A stretch of 64,000 bases of DNA from Actinomadura luzonensis (GTDB lineage: Bacteria; Actinomycetota; Actinomycetes; Streptosporangiales; Streptosporangiaceae). The position numbers and the translations under genes were made by a program. Below, one piece after another: positions 61,558-64,000 of the stretch. Position 1 is the stretch's first letter, and every line of letters starts with the position of its first letter. The notes below the pieces were generated by a model. It was not told the DNA's origin and made no database searches. It was given only the letters and a program-made list of their open reading frames with translations. The DNA is taken from the NCBI RefSeq assembly GCF_022664455.2, contig NZ_JAKRKC020000001.1, positions 5,585,001 through 5,649,000 on the forward strand. Reading direction: 5' to 3'.

Positions 61558-62661
61558 CTATCCCTCGCCCAGGTCGGCGATGGCGGCGACCGGGCCGCCG
61601 CCCGAGGGGCCCTGGTGGACGGCGGCCACCGAGACGAACACCGCGGGGTCGCCCGTCACCGACGCCGCCACACCGCCCACCGCCGCCTTGATCTGGCGGT
61701 GCCAGTGCACGTCGGAGTCGTCCAGCATGATGTTGCGCCGGCCGCGCACCCGTCCGGACGGGTCGGCCTCGCACTTCATGAAGACGTTGACCAGCCGCCC
61801 GCCGAGGTCGTCCGGGTGGGGGCGGTCGGGCAGCGGCAGGCCGGAGTCGCGGATGGCGGCCCAGATGCCGTCGGCGTCCAGGGCGTCCCGCATGACGCTG
61901 TGGCCGATGCGGTAGCGCCCGCCGATGCCGCGCACGTTGCCCACCAGGACGATCTGCGCCCGGTCCAGCTCGACCCCGGAGGAGCAGGAGGCCACCGACG
62001 AGTACAGCGACAGGTCCTTGTGGATCTGGTCGGCGCGCGGCATGTCGATCTCGCCGAGCGCCACGGCGATGCCGAGGGCGGTCGTGGAGTTGGACAGGTC
62101 CATGGAGGGGCCGGTCTCCTCGATGGCGGTGTCCTTGCCGCGGCTCCTGGCCTCGGTGATGGTGGCGAGGGTGAGCAGGGGCGTCTTGGTCTGGACGTAG
62201 TGCACGTCGCGAGGGTCGTCGATGCCGGCGATCTTCATGGCCTCGCGCACCCCGGCGGCGACCTTCTCCACCATGGCGGGGCGGCCGATGTCCTCGGGCA
62301 GGATGACCTCGCTCATGGCGACGCCGACCGACAGCCGGGGCTCGTCGGTGGCGGGGGCGCGCTCGGCCGGGGTGGTGGCGAAGATCGTGGCGTGCGGGCT
62401 CAGGATGCCGTCGGTGCCGCCGGACCACACCAGCGGGACGTTGTCGGGCGCCGGGTGCCCGTGCCGGGCCAGCACCTCGCGGAAGGCGCGGTCGGCCAGG
62501 ATGCGCGTGTAGTCGTTGACGCCGCCGTTGCCCTCGGTCTTGCCGACGACGGCGAGCACCCGTTCGGCCTCGATCACGCCGTCGGCGATGAGGCGCGACA
62601 GCCCGGAGGCGTCGGTCACGCTCTCGATCGGCACCTTGCGGACCTCGATGGGTTCCGGCAT
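61558..62661 (-). CDS. Cyanuric acid hydrolase/barbiturase-family amidohydrolase
   Basis: The 367-residue protein matches this family: GKTEGNGGVNDYTR near residue 45, SGGTDGILSPH, and a later Ser region ASCSSGVELDR, giving the three-fold repeat of Ser/Lys-containing units. These enzymes open cyanuric acid (AtzD/TrzD) or barbiturate rings by hydrolysis without metals. The substrate between the two cannot be settled. ATG 62661 lies behind a strong palindrome (62711-62757). No triazine genes are nearby; barbiturase activity in pyrimidine breakdown is equally possible. Confidence 0.87.
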   Translation of the reverse strand: MPEPIEVRKVPIESVTDASGLSRLIADGVIEAERVLAVVGKTEGNGGVNDYTRILADRAFREVLARHGHPAPDNVPLVWSGGTDGILSPHATIFATTPAERAPATDEPRLSVGVAMSEVILPEDIGRPAMVEKVAAGVREAMKIAGIDDPRDVHYVQTKTPLLTLATITEARSRGKDTAIEETGPSMDLSNSTTALGIAVALGEIDMPRADQIHKDLSLYSSVASCSSGVELDRAQIVLVGNVRGIGGRYRIGHSVMRDALDADGIWAAIRDSGLPLPDRPHPDDLGGRLVNVFMKCEADPSGRVRGRRNIMLDDSDVHWHRQIKAAVGGVAASVTGDPAVFVSVAAVHQGPSGGGPVAAIADLGEG

Positions 62662-62710
62662 GCGACCACCCTTTCTGTTCCCGCCCCTCGCGAGCGACGC
62701 TAGCCGAGCC

Positions 62711-62757
62711 GGCCGGCGGGGTTCATGGGCAATGTGTGCCCATGAAGGCCGCCGGCC
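62711..62757. promoter_or_regulatory. Large imperfect inverted repeat in a divergent promoter
   Basis: Two 21-base arms (62711-62731 and 62737-62757) match at 19 of 21 positions around a five-base centre. The inner 10 bases of each arm read TTCATGGGCA/TGCCCATGAA. It lies 50 nt before the amidohydrolase start and 29 nt before the alpha/beta-hydrolase GTG. It could be an operator or an RNA hairpin; operator is likelier in this divergent gap. Confidence 0.7.
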
Positions 62758-62786
62758 ATGTCAAGGCGCGCCGTACGCTGACCAAC

Positions 62787-63458
62787 GTGATTCGCGAAGC
62801 ACACGTCAACGGGATCAAGCTCGTGTACCGGGAGGAAGGGGACCCGAACGCTCCCCTGATGGTGCTGATCCACGGCCGCACGGCCGACCACAACGACTGG
62901 AACGGCATCACCCAGCACTTCGCCGCCCGCCACCGGGTGCTCGTGCCCGACCTGCGCGGGCACGGGGGCAGCGACCGGCCGGGGGCGTACCCGGTGCCCG
63001 CCATGGCCGAGGACGTGGCCGGGCTGATCGTCCGGACCGGAGGGGGCGGGCCGGCGACGGTGGTCGGGCACTCGCTCGGCGGCATGGTGGCCTACCGGCT
63101 CGCCGTGAGCCGTCCCGAGCTGGTGGCGCGGCTCGTGCTGGAGGACGTGCCGCCGCCGTTGCCGATCGCGGACCGGCCGCCTCTCGTCGAGGACGGCTCC
63201 ACCGGCTTCGACCGGCGGATGATGCACGACACCGAGCGCCAGATCCGCGACCCCGACCCGGCCTGGCAGGCGGACCTGGCCAGGATCGCCGCGCCGACGC
63301 TGGTGGTGTCGGGCGGCGCGGCCTCGCCGTTCGACGCGGCGGCGCTGGCGGCCATGATCCCGGGGGCCGAGCTGGTGACGATCGAGGCCGGGCATCTGGT
63401 CCACGCCACCGAGCGGGCGGCGTTCCTGCGCGCGGTGGACGCCTTCCTGCAAGGCTGA
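62787..63458 (+). CDS. Alpha/beta-hydrolase fold protein (second)
   Basis: The 223-residue protein has HGRTADHNDW (oxyanion), PDLRGHGGSD, the nucleophile elbow GHSLGGM, and a late His in EAGHLVH. The lid region is short, and the usual acid may be in TLVVSGGAASPFD, where Gly replaces part of the motif. The GTG at 62787 has TACGCT upstream and is likely leaderless; a 17-residue N-terminal extension is possible. It diverges from the cyanuric acid hydrolase gene, with a palindrome between, so the two may act in one pathway. Confidence 0.82.
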   Translation: MIREAHVNGIKLVYREEGDPNAPLMVLIHGRTADHNDWNGITQHFAARHRVLVPDLRGHGGSDRPGAYPVPAMAEDVAGLIVRTGGGGPATVVGHSLGGMVAYRLAVSRPELVARLVLEDVPPPLPIADRPPLVEDGSTGFDRRMMHDTERQIRDPDPAWQADLARIAAPTLVVSGGAASPFDAAALAAMIPGAELVTIEAGHLVHATERAAFLRAVDAFLQG

Positions 63459-63522
63459 CGGAGAATGGGGTAGAAGGGGCGAATGTGACCCCAACGTCAC
63501 AAAGATCCGTCAAGGTGGAAAG

Positions 63523-64000
63523 GTGCGCACGAGGCTCAGCGATCACGTCAGGGAACGTCTGGGCACGTTCGCCCTCACCGCCCCCTCCATCGCGCAGTGC
63601 GCGGTCGGCGCGGCGCTGGCCTGGATCGTGGCGATGGAGCTGCTCGGCCACCCGCGGCCGTTCTTCGCCCCCATCTCCGTGCTGATCTGCGTGGGCGTGG
63701 GCCTCGGGCAGCGGCTGCGCCGGGTGGTGGAGCTGGTCGTCGGGGTCAGCCTCGGGGTCGGGGTGGGCGACCTGCTGGTGTCCGCGATCGGGTCGGGGCC
63801 GTGGCAGATCGCGCTGGTGGTGGCGCTGGCGATGGCGATCGCGGTGCTGCTGGACGGCGGGGGGCTGTTCGTGGCGCAGGCCGGGTCGTCGGCGGTGCTG
63901 GTGGCCACGCTCGTCCCGACGGCGGGCGCGGGCGGCCTGGACCGCATGGCCGACGCCCTGACCGGCGGCGTCATCGGCATCGCGGCGGTCGCGCTGATGC
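63523..64000 (+). CDS. FUSC/aromatic acid exporter-like membrane protein, 5' part
   Basis: The visible 159 residues form an N-terminal membrane domain of ArAE/FUSC type: APSIAQCAVGAALAWIVAMEL, FFAPISVLICVGVGLGQR, and later helices. GTG 63523 follows AAGGTGGAAAG. The gene runs off the right edge. Such proteins export aromatic carboxylic acids or are of unknown role in actinobacteria. The complete length and the cytoplasmic part cannot be seen. Confidence 0.72.
   Translation, partial: MRTRLSDHVRERLGTFALTAPSIAQCAVGAALAWIVAMELLGHPRPFFAPISVLICVGVGLGQRLRRVVELVVGVSLGVGVGDLLVSAIGSGPWQIALVVALAMAIAVLLDGGGLFVAQAGSSAVLVATLVPTAGAGGLDRMADALTGGVIGIAAVALM

Overview
The window is chromosomal DNA from a high-GC actinomycete. 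It has strong G/C third-position bias, many GTG and TTG starts, many apparently leaderless genes with a TANNNT box 6 to 8 nt before the start codon, a eukaryotic-type glutamine synthetase (GlnII), an MsiK-type sugar ATPase and deazaflavin (F420)-type nitroreductase-like proteins. A Streptosporangiales-like organism (Nonomuraea/Actinomadura type) is my inference; no rRNA or tRNA is present to fix the taxon.

Region 1 (about 0.25-18.1 kb) looks like a hypoxia/dormancy island. It holds three tandem-domain universal stress proteins, a group-2-like sigma factor, two nitroreductase-like proteins (one fused to a membrane domain), a CtpF-like P-type ATPase, a DoxX protein, a CBS-BON protein leading hypF-hypC-hypD-hypE, a tandem DUF4389 membrane protein, a class I (DhnA-type) aldolase, an SRPBCC protein and a DUF1876 protein (family of the DosR-regulated Rv1738). 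Its promoter gaps carry repeated imperfect palindromes of the form GGGAC-N4-GTCCC, the core of DevR/DosR boxes. No two-component regulator of that type is in the window. No hydrogenase structural genes are present either.

Region 2 (18.1-32.9 kb) is general metabolism and envelope: an alpha/beta hydrolase, a frameshifted phosphotransferase, galU, an aldehyde dehydrogenase, glnII, a TerC protein, an unusual FtsH-like membrane protease with a lipoprotein partner, a CMD protein, an SDR, and msiK divergent from a LacI regulator with two matching operators.

Region 3 (32.9-53 kb) has an M29/NicX-like enzyme, a glutathione-peroxidase-like protein, two secreted SLT-like proteins, a TetR/diiron-protein pair around a large palindrome, an orphan histidine kinase, a deaminase, a heterodimeric ABC exporter, two small zinc-ribbon paralogues, two DUF202 proteins (one frameshifted), a class A beta-lactamase coupled to a class A PBP, a minisatellite, a UBP zinc finger, an Na+/H+ antiporter and a disordered protein.

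Region 4 (53-64 kb) has a DinG-like helicase, the shikimate operon aroC-aroK-aroB-aroQ with four-base ATGA overlaps and an SGNH hydrolase at its end, a prepilin peptidase, SseB, a PadR-HD operon, a cyanuric acid hydrolase/barbiturase-family gene, a second alpha/beta hydrolase and the start of a FUSC-type membrane protein. Three genes (hypF, the phosphotransferase, a DUF202 gene) are broken by apparent single-base indels, at least three of the four in C/G runs; these may be sequence errors.
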